DNA of 64,000 bases, from the NCBI GenBank assembly GCA_016110215.1, contig JADWQD010000006.1, positions 124,001 through 188,000 on the forward strand, read 5' to 3'. The translations under genes and the position numbers were made by a program. Source of the stretch: Capronia americana (lineage: Eukaryota > Ascomycota > Eurotiomycetes > Chaetothyriales > Herpotrichiellaceae). The notes under the pieces are model-generated. The model had not been told where the DNA came from. It worked only from the letters and a program-made list of their open reading frames with translations, and searched no databases. Positions 43,015-52,528 of the stretch are shown here, in pieces; within the stretch, counting starts at the first letter, position 1; each line of letters begins with the position of its first letter.

Positions 43015-45537
43015 ATGATGGACAGTCGCTACGAGCCATCGATGAATGAAAACGACATCCCCAAGAAACCACAGCCAGCCAGACGCAGGAAAGGGCAAAC
43101 CAAGAGTTCAAAGGAGCTGGCATGCCTGGAGTGCCGCCCTAGGAAGATAAAGGTTGGTTCAGAGAGGGTCGAACAAGCTCCAGCGATGGCACTCACACTC
43201 GCCAGTGCAAACGGATCAACAGCGTCTGTGAGAGATGCAAGTCGCTCAGCATCGCGTGCCGATTGCCAGAGCGTGATGAGCGCAGAGTGTAAGTTCTGGG
43301 CGTAACTTCGGAGCGTGCAGATGTATTAAAATCCCTCCCAGTCGGTATTCCAAGGACTACATCGTCCTGCTCGAGAATCAAAATGCCGAGCTCAGGACGA
43401 TGGTGGCAGAATTGCAACAAGACCGTCGTAGTCGGGCACTGTCGCCAGCGCAAGAACCGCCCAACAGACAAGGCACCCCTCGTCAATCGCCCAGGAAGTT
43501 GTCGTCGCCGCCTCGAATGCTCGAGACCTCGGCTCATCACGATACACAACCTCAGCTCGTGCCATCTCCGCAGGACTCGGAGACATCCGTAACCCCATCG
43601 ATGAGCACCGACCTCTCAAGCGTCACAGGAGCCAGGCTCGCCAAATCCTTGACTGGGTCAGAAGCCGGCGAGAGCCTGATCACGCGCCTGTGCGGAGCCC
43701 GGCCACGATTGAACAGCACGAACAAAGGGCAGCTACGATATTTCGGCCCGACATCCAGCCTCCATCTGACAGAGAGTGTCACATCCATATTTCGGTATTG
43801 CAACGACGTGGCAAAATTCGGGCCGGACCTCGAAAAGGACATTCCGTGGGCCATGCAGCAGTATCTTCTGGACTTGTACTGGAAATACCAGCACAATGTG
43901 CTTTTGGTGGTGCACAAGGAGGCCTTTCTCGCAGGCATGGAGACGGAGCAACAGTCTCCCTACTTCAGTCGTTGCCTGCTTTTGTGCATGCTCGCCTCGG
44001 CGGCGCGTATTTCAGACAGTCCGGAGATTAGGGCATTGTCCATTCCGATGGAAGAAGGAACACCGAGTGAGACGGCCATTCTCACGAAACGGGCTGAAGA
44101 GGCTCTCGAACAGGAACTCAAAAATCCGCGCCTGACCACGATCCCGTCGCTCATCCTGCTCAGTGTGCTGGACTGTGCCCAGTCGAACGACTCACGAGGT
44201 TGGATGCGAGCAGGTATGACTTGACGTCCAGAGCCGTCGAAACCACACGATTACTGATACTTTTCTTCTTCTTAGGCAATGCTTGCCGGCTGGCTTTTGA
44301 CCTGGGCCTACACCACGACTGGTCCCACTTGTCGCAATCGAACTTTACAGCCATTGACGTCGAGGTGCGGAGCGTCGTATTCTGGGCATGTTTTTCGCTC
44401 GACAGGTACGATTGATATCGTTGACTTCGGAGTGACAACGCTCTGATGATTTCAGGCTTTGGGGCCTCTATGTCGGACGACCGCCAGCAATCAACTTAAG
44501 TGATGTGTCTATCAGCCGACCCAATCCCAATGGACATTCTTGGGATACCAAAATGCTTGCGGCATGGGTTGAACTGCTTGACTTGGCCGGTCAGATCAGC
44601 GAGAGATTGTATGTCATTCCCTATACCCGCCACAGGCGGGTGAGGTGACTTATGTGTAGTCTGCTAACCTTTACCCCACAGAAACAGTAACGCTTGTTTC
44701 CAAGAACAGATCGACTTCTACATGGCGGCTCTCAAGAAATGGGACTCGAGTCTGGACCCGACCTTGACTTGGTTCCCGCAAGCACCCCCAGCGGTATATC
44801 AGCTCAGGTGAGAGATTTTCCACAACCCACGTGGTTGATTGCAACGCGCTGACAAGCGTTGGTCCCTCCCCATCAGGATCCAGTATTCGAGCTTGATGAT
44901 TTTGCTGAACAAGCACAACGCCGGCTTCGGGAATTCGGGGCGACAGCAGGAACCCGCCACGGCGCACTCGCGCCGCGTGTGCGTCGACCATGGCTTCCAA
45001 ATTTCCAGGCTGGTCCAGAAGTACGACGTGCACCACGGCAGCGCGGCCACTATGAACGGGTCGGCCTTGTACAACATCACAATGGCCGCGACCATCTTCA
45101 TCGCCGACATTTCCGAGCGAGACCGCGACGTGGTCTCCGACGAGCTCACCGCGCTGACCCTGTGTCTGGACGCCATGAAGAAGATGGAGAGCGTCGAGAT
45201 CGTCGCCCGCAATGTGCGCAAGATCGTTCAGACCATCATGCGCGTCTGTGGCGTACAGAACCGCGGCGATCAGTCCTCCACCTCCTCCTCCGGCCCAGTC
45301 GACATCCCGGCAGCACGAGCGGCGAGTAGTGTCAAGAAGGTCGCCGCCCCCAGTAGGAATCGTATGACAGCGACCAACACCTCGACACACCCTGATGGAT
45401 CCTGCTGCGGCAACCTCAACATGGACCAAGATCTCATGGATTTCAATTTCGACCAAGTGGTGCTGGATAGCGTACTGAAGTTCCCCTTCGAAGAGGCCCT
45501 CATGGATCCAACATCGGCCCCGGATTTCTTCCTGTAA
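43015..45537 (+). CDS. Zn2Cys6 transcription factor with fungal-specific TF domain (cluster regulator)
   Basis: Seven exons: 43015-43152, 43206-43288, 43342-44213, 44276-44405, 44456-44608, 44682-44807 and 44877-45537. All junctions keep frame; 720 aa. The zinc cluster is completed by splicing intron 1. Its ligands are Cys37, Cys40, Cys47, Cys54, Cys57 and Cys64, with the spacing C-x2-C-x6-C-x6-C-x2-C-x6-C. The following exon starts a short coiled coil (YIVLLENQNAELRTMVAELQQ) typical of dimerisation. A fungal transcription-factor middle domain follows, with hallmark segments AFDLGLHHDW, VVFWACFSLDR(L)WGLYVGRPPAI and RIQYSSLMILLNKH. A Zn2Cys6 dimer should bind paired CGG triplets, matching the elements found in all cluster promoters. 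Another ATG precedes at the same position (MM); either is possible. Confidence 0.92.
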
Positions 45538-45981
45538 TAACACCACGGGAGGGAACTCATATGCCCATCCCATATATGCATATATGCCTTGCCGTTCGGG
45601 GCTGGCTCGTGTGCCTTTTTGTCACGTCCTTCAATGAAAGCCGCACCTGTTGGCATAGGTGTTGTTGATATTGGAGCCCCTCAGCTTGGACAGGACTATA
45701 CAGTGCTCGATCAGGTGGCTCCCGTCCGTGATGGCACCAAGGTCGGCATCAGGATCCATAAACCTCTGAAATATAGTGAGAATGGAGCGACACTGGTTCT
45801 GAAAGCACATGGAGGACGTCAGTAGCCCGCATTGTCCCCAAGCACGTCATTGTTGGCGTGGTCAGGCTGATGGTGAGCCAGGCTGGGTGGTACGTGGAAG
45901 AGGTTACTTTGTCTGATTTTTGAATTGCACGTTTCATTGCTCAAGTAAATATCAAGTGCGAATTCTGGGACATTCGGTATC
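45538..45981. other. Convergent intergenic region, regulator / BVMO
   Basis: 444 bp between converging stops; terminators expected. No supported ORF. Confidence 0.6.
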
Positions 45982-47655
45982 TTACGCCAGTACGAAACCC
46001 TTGTACCCCGCGTCCACCGACTCCTGGCACTTCTGTTTGTACAGTGGCATGCCAGCCATGTAGTTCAATGCCTCACGTGGCTTTCCAGGGATGTTGTCGC
46101 CAAAGTACCAACTGTGGGCCTCCTTGAAGAGACCCTGCTCTGCACCTGCGTTGACATGGGCCCGCCACTCCTTCTCCGCCTCGTCAGTTGCATTGATGCT
46201 CTTGTAGTTGTTCTCGGTGATATGTTTGATGCAGTCAACGATCCAGGCACCTTGGGCTTCTGCTGAGACGGGGCCAGTGACAAAGGCAGTCGGGGCTTGT
46301 GGGCCGTACATAAAGAACATGTTGGGGAAGCCTCGGATAGTCATTCCCAGGTTGGTATAAACGCCCTGGGCGAACTTATCCTTGACCGACTGGTTGTCAA
46401 TACCACGGATATCGATCCGGGTGAGGCCACCAGTAACAAAGTCGAAGCCGGTAGCCAAAACCAAGATATCAAACTCGTGGACCTGGCCGTCTTCAGTCTT
46501 GAGACCTTCTGGCACGAATTCCTTGATGGCCGTCTCACGCGTGTAGATGATGTCGACGTTGTCTTGGTCCAAAATTTCAAAATAATTTTGCTCGAGACTG
46601 ATTCTCTTGGTACCGAACGGATCAATTTGCTTTTCTGGAGCAAGTTTTCTGGCCTTGTCGGGATTCTTGATGCGTTTCAGCGTCTTCTCTCGCCAGAACT
46701 GGTACGCCTCTTCGTTGGCCACCTTGTCCGCAAGAACGTCGGCACAGGTACCCAGCCAAAAGTGAAGGCCTCCGGTCGTGAACAGCTCCTCGTAGATCTC
46801 TCGACGCTTCTCCAAGGGAAGATCCATGATTTTTCCAGGTCTGAAGTCGTAGGTGAAGCCGGCGAAGGTAGTGCATTGCTTCTTCTTCCATTCGGGAATG
46901 TTGTCCTTGAAGTACTGATTCCTCAGTTCATCAATAGGATCATTCCTCATCGGCAACGCCGTGTTGGGCGTTCTCTGGACAACGGTAAGATGTTTTGCTA
47001 CACGGCCGATCTCTTGGATCGCTTGTACGCCAGTAGCCCCAGTTCCGATGACGCAAACTCGCTCGCCGGTCATGTCGATGCCACCTTCAGGCCAGTGGCC
47101 AGAGTGGTAGATCTTGCCCCTGAATGTTTCAAGACCGGAGAACGGTGGGGTATATGACTTGGCAGCAAAGCCGGTGCAAGGACAGAAGAACTTGCAGGTG
47201 TAGGTGTCGTTTTGGTCACCGTTCACCTCGATCTTCCACCGGCTTTGAGACTCGTCCCAATGCGCTGCCGTCACTTGGGTATTCCAGATAATGTCGGGGC
47301 CGAGGTCCCAGACATCAACAACATGTTCAAAGTAAGAAACAAGTTCGTCTCTGTCTGGGAAACGCTGTTTCCATTCCCAGGTCGACCATGTAGCGGGGTC
47401 GGAGTAGGAGTATTGGGGAACCTCAGTGTCGACACGAGCGCCAGGGTAGCGATTCAAGTGCCTAGTAGAAGCGTCAGTTGGTCCCTCGCAACATTGACAT
47501 TGCTAGGCGCTTTACCAGATGCCACCGGGACCAGACCCGGCTTCTATGATCTTGGCCGAAAAGCCCGCTTTGCGGAGTTCGTGCAACAAGAAGAGGCCGC
47601 TGAAGCCTGCCCCAATGACGATTGCATCGTAGCTTTTCTCGCTGATTGAACCCAT
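45982..47655 (-). CDS. Baeyer-Villiger monooxygenase (type I, FAD/NADPH; cluster gene)
   Basis: Two exons, 47655-47516 and 47461-45982, with a 54-bp intron (GTAAAG..TAG); 539 aa, the usual length for single-domain type I BVMOs. FAD-binding GAGFSG lies at 15-20 and the NADPH-binding GTGATG at about 186-191. The diagnostic fingerprint FRGKIYHSGHWP (about 160-171) lies between them. The splice restores GGIWHLNRYPGARVD, the family's conserved segment after the first Rossmann fold. Type I BVMOs insert oxygen next to a carbonyl to form esters or lactones, or oxidise aldehydes. In this cluster the substrate is probably a ketone or aldehyde intermediate, which is inference. CGG-N10-CCG element E lies 162 bp upstream. 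Confidence 0.95.
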
Positions 47656-47816
47656 GACGAAGTATCAAAGGTGTTAGAAAGCACTTCCTGGGTCTTTCAG
47701 GTACGAAGCGTTGGGATTCGAGGAAGCGAAATGTCCCAGATTAACCAAGCAGCTAGACAACAGGATATATGTTGCCCCCCCTGGAGGAGGTACCATACTG
47801 GTAATTTCCCGCGGTC

Positions 47817-47832
47817 CGGACGTTGGTCCCCG
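47817..47832. promoter_or_regulatory. CGG-N10-CCG element E
   Basis: CGGACGTTGGTCCCCG, 162 bp upstream of the BVMO start. It has the triplet spacing but not the AGA/TCT arm extension of the other elements, so it may be weaker or fortuitous. Confidence 0.4.
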
Positions 47833-48576
47833 ACATCTCTACCCCAGAGTCGAATGCGCTAGCCTCAAGAGTGGTCCAAGAAGCATAGCCGAAGGTTTGG
47901 AGCAAATAATGTGCCCGCAAGTAAGGACGGGGTTATAACCCCGAGGCACTCCCAAGTTCTGGCCTCGGGTATCAACCTGCTCCTTGCAGATAGTCATCTG
48001 TAGATTGGCACTGTCGTTCCTGAGCCCCCGAGAATAAGCGGCTCTGTATGCATTTGTCGGCTGTGTAGGCGATGAGGAGGAGGATGAAGTGAAGGAGTGA
48101 TCCCTTCCCCGCTTCCGCTTCTCCCGTCTTAGTCATCCCAGTTTGCACGACTCCACAACACTCTACGAACACAAGGGCGGATGCAGTCCTAGGCAAAGAC
48201 ATGTCACCGCAAAGGTGTACATGTCCCTTTCTAGCCATACAAGCATCAATTCCGAGTCCTGCTCTGCTCTCTTAAAGATGTGACAAGCCCCTTCTGCCGA
48301 CCAAATCTTGGATTGTCAGTCTTCTGGACTTACCGCAACATGGACTGGGCGATGCAGCAAGCCTCAAACCTTATGATATGTCCAGCTGGACTGTTGGAGA
48401 TGTGATTCTACAGCTATGGCTTCCCGGCCAATCAGCATCTTCTACATTGTAGAGGGTACTGTTATGTTCTCGACAACCCGAGGTAAAGTGACAGACATTC
48501 CCCTCGTGTTGGTGCCTTTGGTTTCAAGAGCCAGTCAAAAGTGGGCGAGAGCGTGAACACCTTGGAGGTCGAAATC

Positions 48577-48592
48577 CGGAGACGGATCTCCG
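48577..48592. promoter_or_regulatory. CGG-N10-CCG element F (perfect CGGAGA-N4-TCTCCG)
   Basis: CGGAGACGGATCTCCG, 185 bp upstream of the PRISE-type reductase start. Arms and spacer length are identical to element B, 9.8 kb away. Confidence 0.6.
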
Positions 48593-48776
48593 GTCATCCT
48601 TTTCCTGACGTCCACCGTCTTGATTGGATTTTCGGTGCTTATTCGCCAGAGGCTGCTCGCCAAAGTCGATGGTAATGGTGGAAGCATGAGATAAAGTGTG
48701 CCCGAGAGCACATCTAGACTTGTTCGGACTGTTGGCACGATCTCTTTATGAAACCATCCACCTCCACTAGCTCCTC

Positions 48777-50058
48777 ATGGCCACAACCAAAAGACATGCG
48801 CTCGTATTCGGAGCTTCTGGGGTGACAGGATGGTCAGTCGTCAACCAGCTCCTGCTTGATTACCCGGCGAGCGGGACCTGGGATAAGGTGACTGCCTTGA
48901 CCAACAGGCCTCTCAGTCTCGAGGTTTCCCAGTGGCCAAAGACGGGTAAGCTGAGCATCGTGTCGGGCTTGAATCTGCTCGAGCCATCTCAAGAGGTCTT
49001 CAACGAAACCTTGAGGAAAGCGAGTCCTGATATAGACACAGTCACCCATGTTTTTTACTATGGTCAGTCCGATCCTCTTTCCCGACCATTGACTAGGACC
49101 TTGGAGCTAAGCATCCCCCTTGACAGCTTACAAAGCCAATCCGGATTTCCAGCGGGAGAAAAAGGATGCCGTCGATATGCTGGTCCGAGCAGTCACTGCG
49201 GTGGACCAACTCTCACCGGTTCTACAATTCGTGGCATTCCAGACGGGAGCAAAAGTAGCCCACTCTCCTTCGTTTACCGAAGGCTGAACTGACGCTGGAT
49301 AGATGTATGGCTTTCTTCTCCAGGAAGACCATTACCACCCAGTACCCCTGAAAGAGTCACTGCCCAGGTTAAAGCCACCGTTCAGTGATCAACTCTTTTA
49401 CCATGCGCAACTCGATTGGTTGGAGTCTTACGCCAAAGGCAAATTATGGACCTGGTGCGAAACTCGACCGGATATCGTGGTGGGATTTGCCCCAAACCAC
49501 TCGGCTTACTCTCTTGCCGCATCTTTGGCTATCTATTTCTCCCTCTGGAGGGAAATCAATGGCACGGGTAGCGTAGTCCCATTCCCGGGAACGATGAAAA
49601 GCTGGACAGCAAAACACAATGAGGCCGGCAGTGAGATGGTTGGCAAGCAGACGATCTTCCTATCTTTGCATCCTGAGATCAGCGGAAACGGGGAGGCTTT
49701 TAACGTGGCGTCCTCAGCTAAATTTGCAACGTGGGAGGAGAAATGGCCCCTGCTGTGTGAATACTTCGGCCTCAAGTCAGGGCCGCCTAGTGAGCAGTCG
49801 AAAGAGGTTCGAGCGTACATCAATGACAATATGGGGCGCTGGAAGGAGATGGAACAAAAGCACAAGCTCCGGAAGGACATTGCGCAGTCAGAAGTCACAA
49901 TGCCCGGATTCGAAATCCTGCATTTGACCCTTGCCGACTTCGATCGCCAGTACGATATGAGCAAAATCTACAATGCCGGATTCAAGGAAGATTACTCGGT
50001 CATGGAGATCTGGGGCAAGACCTGGGATGAAATGAGGAAGGCCCACATGATACCATGA
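48777..50058 (+). CDS. PRISE-type SDR (progesterone 5-beta-reductase/iridoid-synthase-like enone reductase; cluster gene)
   Basis: Three exons, 48777-49062, 49127-49254 and 49303-50058 (introns of 64 and 48 bp, the first with branch-site-like GAGCTAAGC); 389 aa, the usual family length. The N-terminal NADPH motif is GASGVTGWSVVNQLL, followed by TNRPL. Splicing restores HVFYYAYKANPDFQREKK and the active-site segment LQFVAFQTGAKMYG, with Lys near Tyr. The C-terminal half has FYHAQLDWLESYAKGKLWTWCETRPDIVVGFAPN. PRISE enzymes reduce the C=C bond of alpha,beta-unsaturated carbonyls. Here the likely role is reduction of an enone or enal intermediate, which is inference. This is probably the right edge of the cluster. 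Confidence 0.92.
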
Positions 50059-50810
50059 GCATATTGTGTGGTTCGTGCGCGTGAACCTGAACACCAATCT
50101 CCAGCTCCGCGTCCTTGTCGTCCTCAGTTCAGTTTTACTCTGTTCCAGCCCAGGGCATTCTTGCTGTCGACGGTGCCGATCCCAGGAAAGAAACTCGAGA
50201 TGAGAGCCGCGCGGACTAGAGGGAAGCTGAAGACTCAAGTGCTGACTCGATATTCTGCACTACCTGAAGGGCATGAAAGAAACGGAAAGACAGCTGGGGA
50301 GGGCTGAAGGTCTTACACACCATCTATGTATCTAGCTTGCTTTCGTCGAGATGCAGCCATAAGATGACAACAGGCGTTAGCTTCTAGTCTAGGGATTTAT
50401 GCCTTGGCATATGCGGCACCCAGAATGCGTCTCAGAAATATCTGGGTCCCTTCACTTAATAATCACGGCAGGAAGAGGTGGAAGACGAATCCAATAGACC
50501 GTCGAGGGCGAAGTGAGTTATGGGTGAGTCGAGAGTCAAGCAGGGGGTGAAAGTTTGTTTAAAAGCGGCACGGTCGGGGTGAGACGCACGTGAGCTCCGA
50601 GCATTTTACATCAAGGCGTCGGCGGCTGTGAATTCTCCACGTCGGCGGCTGGAGAATTCACTCTCGACGCGACGCCCCGCCGCCGCGCCGCCGGGGCCTC
50701 CATCCTGAGGCGTCATCTCACGCCCCGACCTTCACCTCGACTCCTGCATCAGCTTCTGTAATCTTTGCTTGTGACGAAGTAATACTGCTATCAATTTTAC
50801 CACTGAAAAT
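50059..50810. other. Intergenic region with hairpin and GC-rich tract
   Basis: 750 bp upstream of the orphan gene at 50811. It contains the direct/inverted repeat annotated separately and a GC-rich tract (about 50668-50700). I saw no CGG-N10-CCG element, consistent with the cluster ending at 50058. Confidence 0.55.
50617..50659. repeat. Direct repeat plus 9-bp perfect hairpin
   Basis: CGTCGGCGGCTG occurs at 50617-50628 and 50640-50651. GAATTCTCC (50630-50638) and GGAGAATTC (50651-50659) form perfect 9-bp inverted arms with a 12-nt loop. About 150 bp upstream of the next start codon. Confidence 0.75.
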
Positions 50811-52047
50811 ATGCCGAAGGGCCCAAAGTCCGTCGGCCAGCTCTGCGCCGAGCTGGGAATGGACGCCGTCGCCGAGACGATTTTTCGCAAAGAGAGCCAG
50901 GCCTACCTCAAAGATCATGTCGCCGACGTCCCCAACGCCTCTGACGAAGCTATCGAACAACTCGCCGTAAAGTATCTCCATGACGGCGCCGGCAACAAGC
51001 ACTTCTCTTGGGACGCCGCTTTGGTAAGCTAACCTCTTCTTGTTCTCGCAAACACAGAGGATTGTGAATAATACGTCCACCTGAGTGCAGGCTAATGGGT
51101 ACGTCAGAACTACCAATGGGAGGCTAGCGAGCACCGCTTAACTATCGTCAACTACGTCGGCGACATTATGAAGCAGCAACGTTGGTACATCATTGATCGG
51201 CTCCACAAGCGGGTCAACGGCGCTGTCCATTGCCCTGGCTGCCTGCTGCACAAACCCAGCCTGAGCTCAAATGTCAATGGGGGCGGAGACAATGGGTACG
51301 ACGGCCAAGTAGACGACACGACTGTGTTCTCAGAGGGTAAGTCTGGCCAGCTCCATGCATGCCTCACCAACAACATCAGGAGACGCGCACGAGGCTGACT
51401 ACGAGGTTTCTGTCTGAACAGGATCCGATGCCGGCAGTATCCACGAAGATTCCCACAGGGACAATGGGGTTCATGCCAGCGATGATAAAAAGCGCCCTCG
51501 TGCCAGTCTCGGCTACGAAGCAGTTTCTGGAAACAAGCGTCGCAAGTCAGGGACGAGCGAAGGCAGTGGCGGCGCAGTCGAGTGCGGAAAGCCAGAATCG
51601 CAACGGCAGGCGACACCGGACAGCCGCTTCCAACCTCCCCGAGCTTCGGGCTTTACCCCAGTCAATCCAAGTGTCGCCGTCAAGACTCAACTTCCTCCGA
51701 AGGCGGAGACGCCCGCCACAACTCAGATTCCTGGCCAGGCCTTCAGCCTCAAAGACTGCAGTCTCACAATGCGCTACCGTGGCAAGACGTGGCACTTCAA
51801 CAACATTGCGCACAAGGCTAAAGTCCTCGAACAGATCCTCCTGCAAGAAGAGAAAGACGTGGAGGCCTACCCCATTCTGGCCTTCTCCAAAGGTGCTAAG
51901 AAAGCTTCTTTAGGTGGCAAGGAAGACTTGGACGGAGAGGAAAGTGCTTTGAAGGATTACTTCCGCTTCTATACCCACTTCATGAACGAGCGCTTCCCCA
52001 GCAGCGAAAAGATCTTGTTGGAGAACGGTGTGAAGCCGTCAGCATAG
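50811..52047 (+). CDS. Hypothetical protein, three exons
   Basis: Exons 50811-51023, 51108-51336 and 51422-52047; introns of 84 and 85 bp, the second GTAAGT..CAG. All joins keep frame; 355 aa. The N-terminal ~130 residues look folded and helical (GQLCAELGMDAVAETIFRKESQAYL, WDAALNYQWEASEHRLTIVNYVGDI) and include one CPGC pair. The middle is a basic, disordered, nuclear-localisation-like stretch (DKKRPRAS, NKRRKSG). The C-terminal ~90 residues are again folded (LTMRYRGKTWHFNNIAHKAKVLEQIL..., FRFYTHFMNERFPSSEKILLENG). I do not recognise the family. Two folded ends joined by a basic linker could suit a nuclear adaptor, which is only a guess. The intron-1 acceptor was chosen by frame (CGTCAG); an upstream CAG is out of frame. 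Confidence 0.75.
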
Positions 52048-52528
52048 CAGGTCCTATTGGAATGGATTATCGAAGGGCAAAGGCGGGAACTGCTGCCTTG
52101 GTATGGGATGGCCATCATTGATTAGCGTTGGAGTCTGGCGTCAGTCCTTTGAGGGCGGTACCAAAATGTTCAGCACAGGAAGGATGCACCTCGCTATCAT
52201 TAGAGTTGACTCATGTTCTCAGATGGGCGGTACTGTGAATCAGAAGCATTGAACAGCAGCGTGTAAGAGTACTTGGGAAAGGAGAAATCGAAACGGTGGA
52301 GCATCGTCGACCCAAAGGGGGCTAGCCCGACCTGTTCCGAGATTGAATCATCAGCCGTACGGAGTTACAGGCTCTATCTCTCTCTCTCGCTCGCCCTCAG
52401 CCTTTTGATCCTTCGATCTCTCCAAGATAGACACCTATTCTCAAGCCCACGCGCTCGCAGACTCTACAGACTGACCCAGGCCTTGGCTCAGTCTTGACGT
52501 TACACATAGCTTTCTCTCCGAACTTTTT
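52048..52528. promoter_or_regulatory. Promoter region of the Ufo1-like gene
   Basis: 481 bp. It has a CT-rich tract (TCTCTCTCTCGCTCGCC near 52377-52396) before the start, common in fungal core promoters, and a GTACGGAGTTAC motif near 52358. No gene seen. Confidence 0.5.

Larger units (their letters stand above)
47656..48776. promoter_or_regulatory. Divergent promoter, BVMO / PRISE-type reductase
   Basis: 1.1 kb between outward-facing starts, carrying one CGG-N10-CCG element near each gene (47817 and 48577). No ORF supported inside. Confidence 0.6.

Noticed and set aside
44671..45573. 300-codon antisense ORF over the Zn2Cys6 gene
   Set aside because: The opposite strand encodes the well-supported C-terminal exon of the regulator, and the antisense product has no recognisable features.
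46297..47157. 286-codon ORF antisense to the BVMO
   Set aside because: Shadow frame of a fully conserved monooxygenase exon.
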